Assembly (NCBI GenBank): GCA_964372275.1
Contig: CAYJRR010000007.1
Location: 1 to 33,419 of the forward strand
Length of the DNA: 33,419 bases
Direction of reading: 5' to 3'
Source: CAYJRR01 sp964372275 [NCBI: uncultured bacterium]
GTDB taxonomy: Bacteria > CAYJRR01
Below are positions 16,637 to 24,188 of this stretch, in pieces. A program made the position numbers and the translations under genes. The notes under the pieces are model-generated. The model was not told the DNA's origin and made no database searches. It was given only the letters and a program-made list of their open reading frames with translations. Position 1 is the first letter of the stretch, and every line of letters starts with the position of its first letter.

Positions 16637-16656
16637 GGACCGTCCGTCCAGGATCG

Positions 16657-17118
16657 TCAGTCCAGGACGATCGGGTCGCCGACCCGGAGCACCCCCTCGA
16701 CCCGCACCTGCGCCCGCAAGCCGCCGCGGTGGACCAGACCGGCGCGGACCTTCTTCCCGGCGAGCGCCTCCAGGTGGGCGCACGGTTCGCACAGCCGGAT
16801 CCCCTGGAGGCGGACCTCCCCCACGCGGAACTCCCGTCCCACCAGGTGGTTGAGCGCGACGCCGCGCGTCAGCAGGTTTCGCCGCGTCTCCGCCGGCGCG
16901 AGCTCGAGGCCGTATTCGCGCGCCAGCCCCTCCAGCGCCTCGACCTCGATCAACGTCACGTCCCGGCCGGGGTCCGGCTTCCCGGAGAAGGTCCCGGCCG
17001 TCGCGGCGTAGCGATCGCCGTCGAGCCCGCGGCCGGGGACGGCGCGCGCCGCGTCGACCGCCCGCATCGGGGCGCCTGCGGCCGGGGCGACGTGGATGGC
17101 GACGAGGTGCGCCGTCAC
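16657..17118 (-). CDS. MOSC-domain protein
   Basis: A 153-residue stand-alone MOSC (molybdenum cofactor sulfurase C-terminal) domain. Typical elements are GRGLDGDRYA near residue 30, PGRDVTLIEVEAL, the TRRNLLTRGVALNHLVGREFRVGEV-type block, and the conserved cysteine in GIRLCEPCAHLE. Related YiiM/YuaD proteins act on N-hydroxylated compounds or deliver sulfur to the molybdenum cofactor; the substrate here is unknown. It starts at GTG 17118, 1 nt after the REC-EAL gene stop, so it is in the same transcript. Confidence 0.9.
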   Translation of the reverse strand: MTAHLVAIHVAPAAGAPMRAVDAARAVPGRGLDGDRYAATAGTFSGKPDPGRDVTLIEVEALEGLAREYGLELAPAETRRNLLTRGVALNHLVGREFRVGEVRLQGIRLCEPCAHLEALAGKKVRAGLVHRGGLRAQVRVEGVLRVGDPIVLD

Positions 17119-17119
17119 G

Positions 17120-18289
17120 TCAGAAGGTCGCCGCGCCCGGCGTTCGCTGCGGCCGCCCGAAGAGGTAGCCTTGCAGCAGTTCGCACCCCGCCTCGACCAG
17201 CGCGTCCCGCTCGGCCGCGGTCTCGACCCCCTCGGGGATCACCAGCACCTTGAGCTCCTTGCAGAGCCCGGTCATCGCCCGGATCACCTTCTGCTTGCGC
17301 GCATCGCGGTCGATCCCGCGCACCAGGCCCATGTCGATCTTCGCCACGTCGGGGTCGATGCGCGCGAAGGTGGCCAGACCCGCGTGGCCGGCCCCCACGT
17401 CGTCGATCGCGATCCGGTAGCCGAGGTTCTTCAGCGCCATCAGCCGCGCGAGCGCGTCGGGGGAGGCCTCGAGCGACGCGCGCTCGGTCAGCTCGATCAC
17501 GATCCGGTCGGCGGATTTGGCGAGCGGCGACTGCGGATCGTAGAGATCGGCGTCCTCGAGATCGCGCGGATGGATGTTCATGAAGACGTTCGCCCCCGGC
17601 GGGAGGGTCGGGATCGCCGCCGCGACCAGGGATCGCAGGTGCCGGCCGAGCGCCACCAGCCTCCCCAGCGATTCGGCCGTCTCGATCAGCGCCAGCGGCG
17701 AGCCGAGCGACGGATCGTCGGACCGCGCGAGCGCTTCGTAGCCGTAGACCTCTTTCGTCGACCAGTTCACGATCGGCTGGAAGGCCATCCAGGTGGTGGC
17801 GAGGGCCCGCTCGAAGGTCAGCTCGAGCGCCGTGCGCTGGCCGGCGATCCCGTCGATTCCGGTCGCCATCCGCAGCGCCTCGCGCTTCGCCCAGGCCATC
17901 CGGTAGAGGGTGATCCCGTAGTCGACGACGCGGCGCAGCTCGGCCACCGACACCGGCTTGGTCAGGTACCGATAGGCGCCGAACTCCATGGCGCGGATGG
18001 CCGTTTCGGCCGACGGCGATCCGGTGACCAGCACCACCGGCAGGTCGAGATCGGTCTGGCGGACCCGGCGCAGCAGCTCCAGCCCGTCGAGGCCGGGCAT
18101 GGCGATGTCGCTGACGATGACGTCGAACCGCTTCGACTCGATCAGGGTCGCCGCCCGTGCGCTCTCCGAGACCGCCTCGATCCGGTGGCCGGTCGCGGCG
18201 AGCGCGTCGCGCAGGAACTCCAGCGCGGTCGGGTCGTCGTCGATCAGGAGGACCGATGCCGGACCGGTCGCCTCCCACTCGTCGGCCAT
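17120..18289 (-). CDS. Response regulator with EAL (cyclic-di-GMP phosphodiesterase) output
   Basis: A 389-residue two-domain protein from ATG 18289. The receiver (about 12-130) has the acidic pocket LLIDDDP, the phosphoacceptor Asp in VSDIAMPG, the conserved Thr in VTGS and Lys in LTKPV. The EAL domain (about 150-385) has YGYEALARS, the metal/catalytic FMNIHP, IELTE, DDVGAGHAG (loop 6, usually DDFGTG), KIDMGLV, PEGVET and LLQGYLFGRP. The full metal-binding set is present, so it is probably an active phosphodiesterase controlled by a histidine kinase not in view. C-di-GMP turnover could affect motility, surface glycan or the mgl system downstream in the same strand run. Confidence 0.94.
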   Translation of the reverse strand: MADEWEATGPASVLLIDDDPTALEFLRDALAATGHRIEAVSESARAATLIESKRFDVIVSDIAMPGLDGLELLRRVRQTDLDLPVVLVTGSPSAETAIRAMEFGAYRYLTKPVSVAELRRVVDYGITLYRMAWAKREALRMATGIDGIAGQRTALELTFERALATTWMAFQPIVNWSTKEVYGYEALARSDDPSLGSPLALIETAESLGRLVALGRHLRSLVAAAIPTLPPGANVFMNIHPRDLEDADLYDPQSPLAKSADRIVIELTERASLEASPDALARLMALKNLGYRIAIDDVGAGHAGLATFARIDPDVAKIDMGLVRGIDRDARKQKVIRAMTGLCKELKVLVIPEGVETAAERDALVEAGCELLQGYLFGRPQRTPGAATF

Positions 18290-18365
18290 ACGCCGACGAT
18301 ACCGGAAACCCCACGGGGAGGCACGGTTTGCGTCCTCCGACGCGCTTGAATCGGCGGTGAACCGA

Positions 18366-18542
18366 CTACTTCTCTTCGCCAATCGGGATCGGCAGATCGC
18401 CCCCGGCCATCCAGGCAGGGTTGGGGGGCTGACCGACCATCGGAAGGCGCTGCTTCAGCCGCCGCCGCTTGCAGCGAACGCAGTGCTCGTAGAGCCAGTA
18501 ACCGTCGTCTCGAAAGGTGACCCAATGGTGGATGTGAAACAC
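18366..18542 (-). CDS. 58-aa CxxC protein of unknown function
   Basis: A small open frame from GTG 18542 to TAG 18366. The product begins VFHIHHWVTFRDDGYWLY, continues EHCVRCKRRRLKQRLP and ends PIPIGEEK. Evidence that it is real: GAGG (18549-18552) lies 6 nt before the GTG; the composition is protein-like (aromatic N-terminal half, one CxxC followed by four basic residues, acidic tail); and it fills an otherwise empty gap upstream of the REC-EAL gene on the same strand (76 nt). The single CxxC could bind zinc as a dimer or bind nucleic acid. No family is recognised. Confidence 0.6.
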   Translation of the reverse strand: MFHIHHWVTFRDDGYWLYEHCVRCKRRRLKQRLPMVGQPPNPAWMAGGDLPIPIGEEK

Positions 18543-18701
18543 GATCGTCCTCGCGGTGTTGCGTCCGGAGTGTAGCCTCCTTCGGGGGCGCCTGGGACAT
18601 CGACTTCCCTACCCACGTCGTTTTGCCTCGTGGATTGCAGATTTCCCATCAGCGATTCCGGGAGCTTACGGGTGGCGCTCCCCTTGCACACGGCGGGCGC
18701 C

Positions 18702-18707
18702 GGGAGG
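18702..18707 (+). promoter_or_regulatory. Ribosome binding site of the small secreted-protein gene
   Basis: GGGAGG 8 nt before ATG 18716, a strong Shine-Dalgarno. It fixes the start at the signal peptide rather than at upstream in-frame ATGs. Confidence 0.65.
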
Positions 18708-18715
18708 CCCCCCCG

Positions 18716-19207
18716 ATGACGAATCGCATCCTCGCCGCCGTTCTGCTGGTCTCGATCTCGAGCCTGTCGGTCGCCTCTCCGGCGTGGGCTTCACGTGGGT
18801 TCGGTTCCGGATCGGCGATGGCCGTCGGTCCCTACTCCGAGGAGGGGGCCTTCCACGGGCCCCAGACGCCGGCCCTGTCGGCGATCGACATGCCGAAGAC
18901 GCTTGGGCCCTTCTCCAAGCGCGGCCTGCAGGGCCCCGGCGCGTGGCAGCGGATCCAAAGCGGTCTCTACGCCTTCTCCAACGTCACCACCTCGTTGTTC
19001 CAGGTCGTCTACATGGTCCAGATGCTCAAGTGGATGACGAGCGGTTTCGGCTGGGGCAATCGGACGCAGCCGCAGGTCGTCGTCGTCGACGGCTCCGGCA
19101 ACAACGTGCGCCGGGACGCGGCGACGGTCGCCGCGGTCGACCCCGGCCTCGAGGAGCGCAAGGCGAAGGCCGGCGACAAGACCAAGGGCTCCGGCGACGA
19201 CCGTTAG
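18716..19207 (+). CDS. Small secreted protein of unknown function
   Basis: A 163-residue protein with a textbook Sec signal peptide (MTNRILAAVLLVSISSLSVASPAWA, cleavage before SRGFG). The mature part has GAWQRIQSGLYAFSNVTTSLFQVVYMVQMLKWMTSGFGWG, an aromatic amphipathic or membrane-seeking stretch at about residues 80-120. A short beta-prone piece (PQVVVVDGSGNNV) and a charged, Lys-rich tail follow. It resembles no family I know. It converges on the cyclic-nucleotide-binding gene through a probable shared terminator. Location is most likely periplasmic or outer-membrane associated. Confidence 0.78.
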   Translation: MTNRILAAVLLVSISSLSVASPAWASRGFGSGSAMAVGPYSEEGAFHGPQTPALSAIDMPKTLGPFSKRGLQGPGAWQRIQSGLYAFSNVTTSLFQVVYMVQMLKWMTSGFGWGNRTQPQVVVVDGSGNNVRRDAATVAAVDPGLEERKAKAGDKTKGSGDDR

Positions 19208-19208
19208 C

Positions 19209-19237
19209 GCCCTTCGGGCTTCCTCGGGGCCTCCCCG
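19209..19237. terminator. Probable bidirectional terminator between convergent genes
   Basis: Two short GC-rich hairpins occupy the 36-nt gap between convergent stops: GCCC-TTC-GGGC at 19209-19219 and CGGGG-CCT-CCCCG at 19225-19237. Neither is followed by a U-run, so efficiency is doubtful. Confidence 0.4.
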
Positions 19238-19243
19238 AACCCC

Positions 19244-19819
19244 TTAGTCGGTCTTCGGGGCGGGGGCCGCGGCGGGGGGTGGTGCGGGTGCCGGCGCCTT
19301 CGCGCCGGGGCGTTCGAGGTGCTCGATCAGGACGCCGCTCGTCTGGCGGAGCCGCTGGCTCATCATCGTCGCGATCTTGGTGAGGAGCTGGAGCGCGAAG
19401 CGCGGGTTGATCGACGCCAGGCGCTCGAACGACGCTTTGGTCATCACCATCAACGTCGAGTCGGCGGCTGCGACGATCGTCGCCGAGCGCGGTTGTCCGT
19501 CGACGAGCGACATCTCGCCGAAGGTGCGCCCGGCCGGGATCACGGTGAGGACCTTCCGCACGCGCTCGGTGTCCATCTTCACCACGTTCACGCTGCCGGT
19601 GATCAGCGTGCACATGTAGGCCTCGTAGGCCCCTTCGTTGAAGATCGTCCCGCCGTTGTCGGCGGCGTAGACCGAGCAGTAGTTGGCCAGAACCTCGATC
19701 TCCTTGTAGGCGAACTCCTTCGCCCAGGCGGTCTTCTCGAGCATCTCGCAGCGGCTGACGAGGGTCGACGCCCGTTTCTTGAGGCAGGTGAGCCCGAGCT
19801 CCAGGGATTCGTCGGCCAA
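19244..19819 (-). CDS. Stand-alone cyclic-nucleotide-binding domain protein
   Basis: A 191-residue protein with a CNBD beta-roll at about residues 50-150: GGTIFNEGAYEAYMCTLITGSVNVV, then IPAGRTFGEMSLVDGQPRSATIVAA. The latter is the phosphate-binding cassette, with the conserved Gly-Glu and Arg that contact the cyclic phosphate. No helix-turn-helix or enzyme domain follows, only the C-helix and an Ala/Pro-rich tail (PAPAPPPAAAPAPKTD). It probably acts as a sensor subunit binding another protein. The frame has no ATG: TTG 19819 is the first usable start after an in-frame stop, with GGAGG 11 nt upstream. Gene end meets the secreted-protein gene. Confidence 0.83.
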   Translation of the reverse strand: MADESLELGLTCLKKRASTLVSRCEMLEKTAWAKEFAYKEIEVLANYCSVYAADNGGTIFNEGAYEAYMCTLITGSVNVVKMDTERVRKVLTVIPAGRTFGEMSLVDGQPRSATIVAAADSTLMVMTKASFERLASINPRFALQLLTKIATMMSQRLRQTSGVLIEHLERPGAKAPAPAPPPAAAPAPKTD

Positions 19820-19857
19820 CGCTTCGAGATCCTCCGAGACTTTTGGACCGCTTCTTC

Positions 19858-19863
19858 ATCATA
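19858..19863 (-). promoter_or_regulatory. Possible -10 element for the CNBD gene
   Basis: TATGAT on the minus strand (5 of 6 to TATAAT), about 40 nt before TTG 19819. No good -35 hexamer is found 17 nt upstream, so the call is weak. Confidence 0.25.
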
Positions 19864-19872
19864 GTCCAGCCG

Positions 19873-20607
19873 ATGGAACCGAGCTATCCGGATGCGTGGA
19901 CCGAGCGGACCCCGTGGGGGTGTCTCGCGGCCGTCCACGTGCCCGGCCCGACGGCGGGGCCCGCGCCGGCCGACCCCGCGGAGGCGGCGATCGCGCGCCT
20001 CGATCCGGCGGAGGCGGCGATCGCGCGCGGTCTACCGGGCCGGCGCCGGATCGAATGGGTCGGTGGCCGCCTCGCCTTCCGCCGCGCGCTCGCGGAGCTG
20101 GGGGTGGCGCCGGCGCCGCTCCTGGCGGAGGGGGGTGGGGCCCCGATCCCGCCCCCCGGGATCGCGGTCTCGATCTCGCACAAGGAGACGCTTGCCGCCG
20201 CGCTGGTCGCGCGCGACGAGGGCGCGACGCTCGGCCTCGACCTCGAGCGGCGGCTCCCCGCGCGTCCCGCGATCGCGGCGCGCGTCCTCACCGACGCGGA
20301 GCGGCGTTCGGTCGACGCCCTGCCGGAGGGGGCGCGTTGGGAAGCGGTGCTCGCGCGCTTCGCGGTGAAGGAGGCACTCTACAAGGCGCTCTACCCGCGC
20401 GTGCGCCGCTACGTGCGATTCGAGGAGGCCGAGGTCGAGGTCGACGGCCCGACCGGCGGAGCCGAGCCTGGCCGCGGACGAACGCCACGCGTTCTCCTGC
20501 GCTTGTCCGGCGGCGAGGGGCCCTACGACGTCGAGGCAGAGGTCGCCTTGCGGGACGAATGGCTCATCGCGATGACGCGGATCCGTTCTCGCGGTACCAC
20601 TCGCTGA
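19873..20607 (+). CDS. 4'-phosphopantetheinyl transferase (Sfp/EntD-like)
   Basis: A 244-residue enzyme that moves phosphopantetheine from CoA to a carrier-protein serine. It has RRIEWVGGRLAFRRAL (CoA contact), VSISHKETLAAALV, the Mg-binding LGLDLERR and the signature FAVKEALYKALYP. ATG 19873 gives the family-like N-terminus. Residues 34-53 are a tandem 10-residue duplication, DPAEAAIARL/DPAEAAIARG. Although on the opposite strand, it abuts the ole/PUFA synthase locus, and its 3' end overlaps oleD by 44 nt. It is therefore the natural candidate to activate the PUFA synthase ACPs, the role called PfaE in other systems. A role in another pathway cannot be excluded. Confidence 0.93.
   Translation: MEPSYPDAWTERTPWGCLAAVHVPGPTAGPAPADPAEAAIARLDPAEAAIARGLPGRRRIEWVGGRLAFRRALAELGVAPAPLLAEGGGAPIPPPGIAVSISHKETLAAALVARDEGATLGLDLERRLPARPAIAARVLTDAERRSVDALPEGARWEAVLARFAVKEALYKALYPRVRRYVRFEEAEVEVDGPTGGAEPGRGRTPRVLLRLSGGEGPYDVEAEVALRDEWLIAMTRIRSRGTTR
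19972..20031 (+). repeat. 30-bp in-frame tandem duplication inside the PPTase gene
   Basis: Two adjacent 30-nt units (19972-20001 and 20002-20031) encode DPAEAAIARL and DPAEAAIARG. They differ at a few positions, mostly silent third-codon bases plus the last codon. Confidence 0.8.
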
Positions 20608-21586
20608 CGCGGCGCAGCCCCTCGTCGATCGAGACACGCGGCTCGTAGCCGAGGTCGCGCCGGGCGGCGGAGATGTCGAACCATTGCGCGTGCGCCAGCT
20701 GGGAGGCGCCGAAGCGGGTGATGAACGGCTCGCGGTCGATGCGCAGCAGCCGGTGCGCCGCCTCGAGCGCGGCCCCCGCGGCGTAGGCGACGCCGGCGGG
20801 AACCCGGCCGCGGATCGGGGGATGTCCGGCGGCGCCGAGGAGACGGTCGGCCATCGTCCAGACCCCGACCGGCGCACCGTCGCTGACGAAGTAGACGCGG
20901 CCGCCGATCGGGCGCCCGCCGAGCAGGCGATCCGCGGCGAGGAGGTGGGCGTCGACGCAGTTGTCGACGTAGATCGTGTCGACGAGCGGGTCGCGCGATC
21001 CGATCCGCCGGAGCTTGCCGCGGCGCGCGCGGTCGAGCAGCCGCGGGAGCAGGTGGCGATCGCCCGGTCCCCAGATCAGGTGCGGGCGTAGGGCGACGAC
21101 GGCGGGCGCTCCGGGGCCGGCCGTTGGAGCGCTCGCGTCGAGCGCCAGCCGCTCGCCGGCGGCCTTGGTGCGCGGGTAGTCGGCGGTGTAGCGGGCGGGG
21201 GGCGCGATCGACTCGTCCGCCCCTTCGATGTCGGCGCGTCCGTGCACCACGCTCGGGGTGCTGGTGTGGACGATCGCCCGGACCCCGCCGGCCTTGGCCC
21301 CCTCGACAACGTTCCTCGTGCCGCCGACGTTGATCGCCTCGTACTCCGCCGGGTCCCCCCAACCGCCGGCCTTGGCGGCGACGTGGAAGACGACGTCGAC
21401 GCCGCGGCAGGCCTCGGCGACCGAGGCCGCATCGCGCACGTCGCCGCGCCGCACCTCGCAGCCGGCCGCAGAAAGCGCCGGGTAGTCGCCGCGCGCCAGC
21501 ACCCGCACCGCGTCGTCGCGCGACCGCAGGCGCCGCACGATCGCCTCGCCGAGGAACCCGCCGCCGCCGGTGACCAGCGCCTTCAC
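20564..21586 (-). CDS. oleD: 2-alkyl-3-oxoalkanoate reductase OleD
   Basis: A 340-residue extended SDR of the 3-beta-hydroxysteroid dehydrogenase/NSDHL type. It has TGGGGFLGEAIVRRL at residues 6-20, FHVAAKAGGWGDP, a Ser/Thr catalytic segment HTSTPSVVHG, catalytic YPRTK, and LRPHLIWGPGDRHLLP. In olefin synthesis OleD reduces the beta-keto acid made by OleA to a 2-alkyl-3-hydroxyalkanoate, using NADPH. Placement directly after oleA, oleB and oleC makes the assignment strong. It starts at GTG 21586, overlapping the oleC stop (GTGA). The last 44 nt are antisense to the PPTase gene. Confidence 0.93.
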   Translation of the reverse strand: MKALVTGGGGFLGEAIVRRLRSRDDAVRVLARGDYPALSAAGCEVRRGDVRDAASVAEACRGVDVVFHVAAKAGGWGDPAEYEAINVGGTRNVVEGAKAGGVRAIVHTSTPSVVHGRADIEGADESIAPPARYTADYPRTKAAGERLALDASAPTAGPGAPAVVALRPHLIWGPGDRHLLPRLLDRARRGKLRRIGSRDPLVDTIYVDNCVDAHLLAADRLLGGRPIGGRVYFVSDGAPVGVWTMADRLLGAAGHPPIRGRVPAGVAYAAGAALEAAHRLLRIDREPFITRFGASQLAHAQWFDISAARRDLGYEPRVSIDEGLRRVSEWYRENGSASSR

Positions 21587-23265
21587 GGAGAGATCCCGCC
21601 CGCCGCTTTTCGTCGACGCGCCGCCGCGCCTCCGACGCGGGATTCGGCCCAGACCGTGAGCGTCTCGCGCTCGATCTTGGCGTTGTGGCGGACGTCGACC
21701 GGAAGCGGCTTCTCGTGGAGGAGGATCGTCGTCACCGCGGAGGTGACGGGGTTCGCCGCGCCGAGGTCGAGAAGCTCGCGGACGAGCCGCGCGCGGTCGA
21801 ATCCGTTCGCCGCCGCCTCCGGCTCCACCAGCAGCACGGGGCGCTGCGCGCCGGGCGCGCCAACGCCGACCAGCGCGGTGCGGCGGACGGCCGGGTGCCG
21901 GTTGAACACCTCCTCGACCGGCACGGTGAACAGGGTGCCCGCCGCCGTCTCGACGCGGTGCCCCTTCCGTCCGCACATCCAGAGACGCCCCGTTTCGTCG
22001 AGGTAGCCCACGTCCCCCATGCGATGGACGACGTCCGCTCCGTCACAGATCTTGGCGAGGCGCGTCTGCTGCGGCCGGGCGTGGTACTCCCGCGTGACGA
22101 CCGGTCCCCGCACGGTGATCTCGCCGATCCGGCCCTGCGGGAGGAGGAGCTCGTCCGACCAGCGCTCGATCGGATCGTCGGTGATCCCCACGATCCGGAC
22201 GTCGATCCCGGGAGCCGGGCGCCCGACGCAGACCCCGCGGCCGGCGGCGGTGAGGGCGTGCGTTTCGGCCAGCACCTCGGCGCTGCCGATGCTCGCCACC
22301 GGAAGCGATTCGGTGGCGCCGAACGGCGTGAAGACCTGCGCATCCCCCTCGAGCATCGCCTGGGCGCGCCGGAGGATGTCGACGCGGACCGGCGCGCCGG
22401 CCGAGAGGATCCGGCGGAGCGTCGGCAGTCGGATCGCGCCGCGTTCGGCGTGGCGGCTCACGACGTCGAGGAGCGCCGGCGATGCGAAGAGGCTGGTGCA
22501 GCGGTGCGCGCGGACCGCGGCCACGATCTTCGCCGGGTCGGCCTTCGCCGGATGGCGGAAGTCCATCTCCGGGAGGACCGCCGTCATCCCCAGCGCCGGA
22601 TCGAACAGGGCGAACAGCGGAAAGGTCGGGAGATCGATCTCGCCGGGCTCGATCCGGTAGAGGTCGCGGATCAGCCGCACCTGGGCGTCGAAGATCCCGT
22701 GGGTGTAGACCGCCCCCTTGGGGATCCCGGTGCTCCCGGAGGTGAAGAGGATGGCGGCCACGTCGTCGGGGGCGGTGGCGGCCATCTCGTACGGTTCGTC
22801 GCCACCGAGTCGGCGCAGATCGTCGAGGTCGTGCCCGCCCCAGCCGAGGCGGCGGCCGACGGTGACGAGCGCGCGCACGCGCCGGAACGGGCGGCGCACG
22901 GCCAGCCGGACGAGGTGCGCCGCCGGGATCCCGATGAACGCTTCGGCCTCGACTTCGGCGAGGCATTGGATCAGCGCACGCTTCCCCAGCCCGGGGTCGA
23001 TGAGGACGAGCACCGCGCCGACCTTGAACAGGGCGAAGACGAGCGGGAAAAAGTCGCGGTTCGGCGGGACGAACAGCACCGTCCGCACGCCGCGGCGGAT
23101 CCCGACCCGCTCGAGGCCGCGCGCGAGGCGGTCGCTCTCGCGGTCGAGGTCGGCGAAGGTGAGTGACCGCCACGCGTCGTTCCCCGCCGGCTCCACGATC
23201 GCCGCGCGATCGGGTTGATGTCGCGCCATTGCCGGCAGGTGCGAGGCGATGTTGCACGAGCTCAC
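21583..23265 (-). CDS. oleC: Beta-lactone synthetase OleC (AMP-binding)
   Basis: A 560-residue ANL-superfamily enzyme. The N-terminus NIASHLPAMARHQPDRAAI is OleC-like. The P-loop FTSGSTGIPKGAVYTHG lies near residue 183, followed by FTPFGATESLP (A5), the ribose Asp in MGDVGYLDETGRLWMCGR (A7) and the catalytic C-terminal region, where the Lys of the ANL family lies near VRHNAKIERETL. OleC adenylates the 2-alkyl-3-hydroxyacid and closes it to a beta-lactone. It is a separate protein rather than an OleBC fusion. GTG 23265 overlaps the oleB stop. Its own TGA overlaps the oleD start. Confidence 0.94.
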   Translation of the reverse strand: MSSCNIASHLPAMARHQPDRAAIVEPAGNDAWRSLTFADLDRESDRLARGLERVGIRRGVRTVLFVPPNRDFFPLVFALFKVGAVLVLIDPGLGKRALIQCLAEVEAEAFIGIPAAHLVRLAVRRPFRRVRALVTVGRRLGWGGHDLDDLRRLGGDEPYEMAATAPDDVAAILFTSGSTGIPKGAVYTHGIFDAQVRLIRDLYRIEPGEIDLPTFPLFALFDPALGMTAVLPEMDFRHPAKADPAKIVAAVRAHRCTSLFASPALLDVVSRHAERGAIRLPTLRRILSAGAPVRVDILRRAQAMLEGDAQVFTPFGATESLPVASIGSAEVLAETHALTAAGRGVCVGRPAPGIDVRIVGITDDPIERWSDELLLPQGRIGEITVRGPVVTREYHARPQQTRLAKICDGADVVHRMGDVGYLDETGRLWMCGRKGHRVETAAGTLFTVPVEEVFNRHPAVRRTALVGVGAPGAQRPVLLVEPEAAANGFDRARLVRELLDLGAANPVTSAVTTILLHEKPLPVDVRHNAKIERETLTVWAESRVGGAAARRRKAAGGISP

Positions 23266-24188
23266 GCCCGGGCCTCGGCGAGCGGGTGGCGGGCGAGGAA
23301 GTCGCGCACGCGCGGGACGATCTCCTCGTGCGCGTCTTCGAGGACGAAGTGGCCGGCATCGGGGAAAGTGTGGATCTCGGCCTCGGGCAGTCGGCGGCGC
23401 CACTCGGCGAGGAAGTGGTCGTCGAAGACGAAGTCGCGGCCGCCCCAGCACACCAGCGTCGGGACCCCTCGCAGCGCCGTGAGCTTCCGGGAGACCTCCT
23501 CGACCAGCGGCCAGCTGCGGTCGCCGGGCCTCAGGGGGATGTCCTCGACGAAGCGGTGGACCGCGATGCGGTGGCTCCATGAATCGTACGGGGCGAGGTA
23601 GGCGCGGCGGACGTCGCGCGTCATGCGTCCGGGGCGCGTGGAGCATGTATAGGTGGCGCCGACCGCGAAGGCGTTGACCGCGCGCAGGGGCGCCGTCAGC
23701 CACGGGACGTTCCTCACCAGCGCGATCTGCCAGGGGAGCGCGCGCCCCGGCGGGAGTCCGAACCCGGCGGTGTTGAGCAGCACCAGTCGGCGCACCCGCT
23801 CCGGATGGCGCACGGCGTAGACCAGCCCGATCATCCCGCCCCAGTCGTGCATCACCAGCGTCAGGTCGCGCTCGATCCCCTCGCGTTCGAAGAGCCGCTC
23901 CAGGTCGGCGACGCGCCGCTCGAGTACGTAGTCGTAGCGGCGGTCGTCCGGCTTGTCCGATAGCCCGCAGCCGACGTGGTCGGGGACCACCACTCGGTAA
24001 CGGTCCGAGAGGCCGCGCACCAGGTGGCGCCAGTAGAACGACCAGGTCGGATTCCCGTGCAGCATCGCCACCGGCTCGCCTCGGCCCTCGTCGAGGTAGT
24101 GCAGGCGGACGCCACCGCCGACGTCGACGCGCTTCCCCTGCCACGGGTAGGCGGCGCGAAAGCTCGCGCTCTCGAACACCGCACTCAC
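23262..24188 (-). CDS. oleB: Beta-lactone decarboxylase OleB (alpha/beta hydrolase, haloalkane dehalogenase-like)
   Basis: A 308-residue alpha/beta hydrolase. It has the oxyanion region MLHGNPTWSFYWRHLV, a nucleophile Asp115 in MHDWGGMIGL (Asp rather than Ser, as in haloalkane dehalogenases and OleB), WGGRDFVFDD with the acid residue, and catalytic His in DAGHFVLEDA. OleB converts the beta-lactone from OleC to a cis-olefin and CO2. GTG 24188 overlaps the oleA stop as GTGA, and the TGA overlaps the oleC start. Confidence 0.93.
   Translation of the reverse strand: MSAVFESASFRAAYPWQGKRVDVGGGVRLHYLDEGRGEPVAMLHGNPTWSFYWRHLVRGLSDRYRVVVPDHVGCGLSDKPDDRRYDYVLERRVADLERLFEREGIERDLTLVMHDWGGMIGLVYAVRHPERVRRLVLLNTAGFGLPPGRALPWQIALVRNVPWLTAPLRAVNAFAVGATYTCSTRPGRMTRDVRRAYLAPYDSWSHRIAVHRFVEDIPLRPGDRSWPLVEEVSRKLTALRGVPTLVCWGGRDFVFDDHFLAEWRRRLPEAEIHTFPDAGHFVLEDAHEEIVPRVRDFLARHPLAEARA

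Larger units (their letters stand above)
16241..16656. other. Intergenic region with tandem SRP RNA units, no protein gene
   Basis: These 416 nt between the MOSC gene and dnaX hold the complete SRP RNA, its truncated copy and the probable promoter. Open frames run through in several phases, but their products are made from the RNA repeats and are judged non-coding. Nothing recognisable lies in 16241-16303 (dnaX leader) or in the 54 nt between the two copies. Confidence 0.7.
18290..18715. other. Intergenic region around the 58-aa gene, probable divergent control region
   Basis: Apart from the small CxxC gene at 18366-18542, these 426 nt hold no convincing gene. The 173 nt between 18543 and 18715 separate divergent starts and should contain promoters for both directions. 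A TACACT hexamer on the minus strand near 18570 could be a -10 element, but no good -35 precedes it, so no promoter is called. Confidence 0.4.

Noticed and set aside
16241-16792. N-terminal extension of dnaX through the upstream region
   Set aside because: Canonical DnaX starts at MEYQVLARKFRP; the extension translates SRP RNA repeats.
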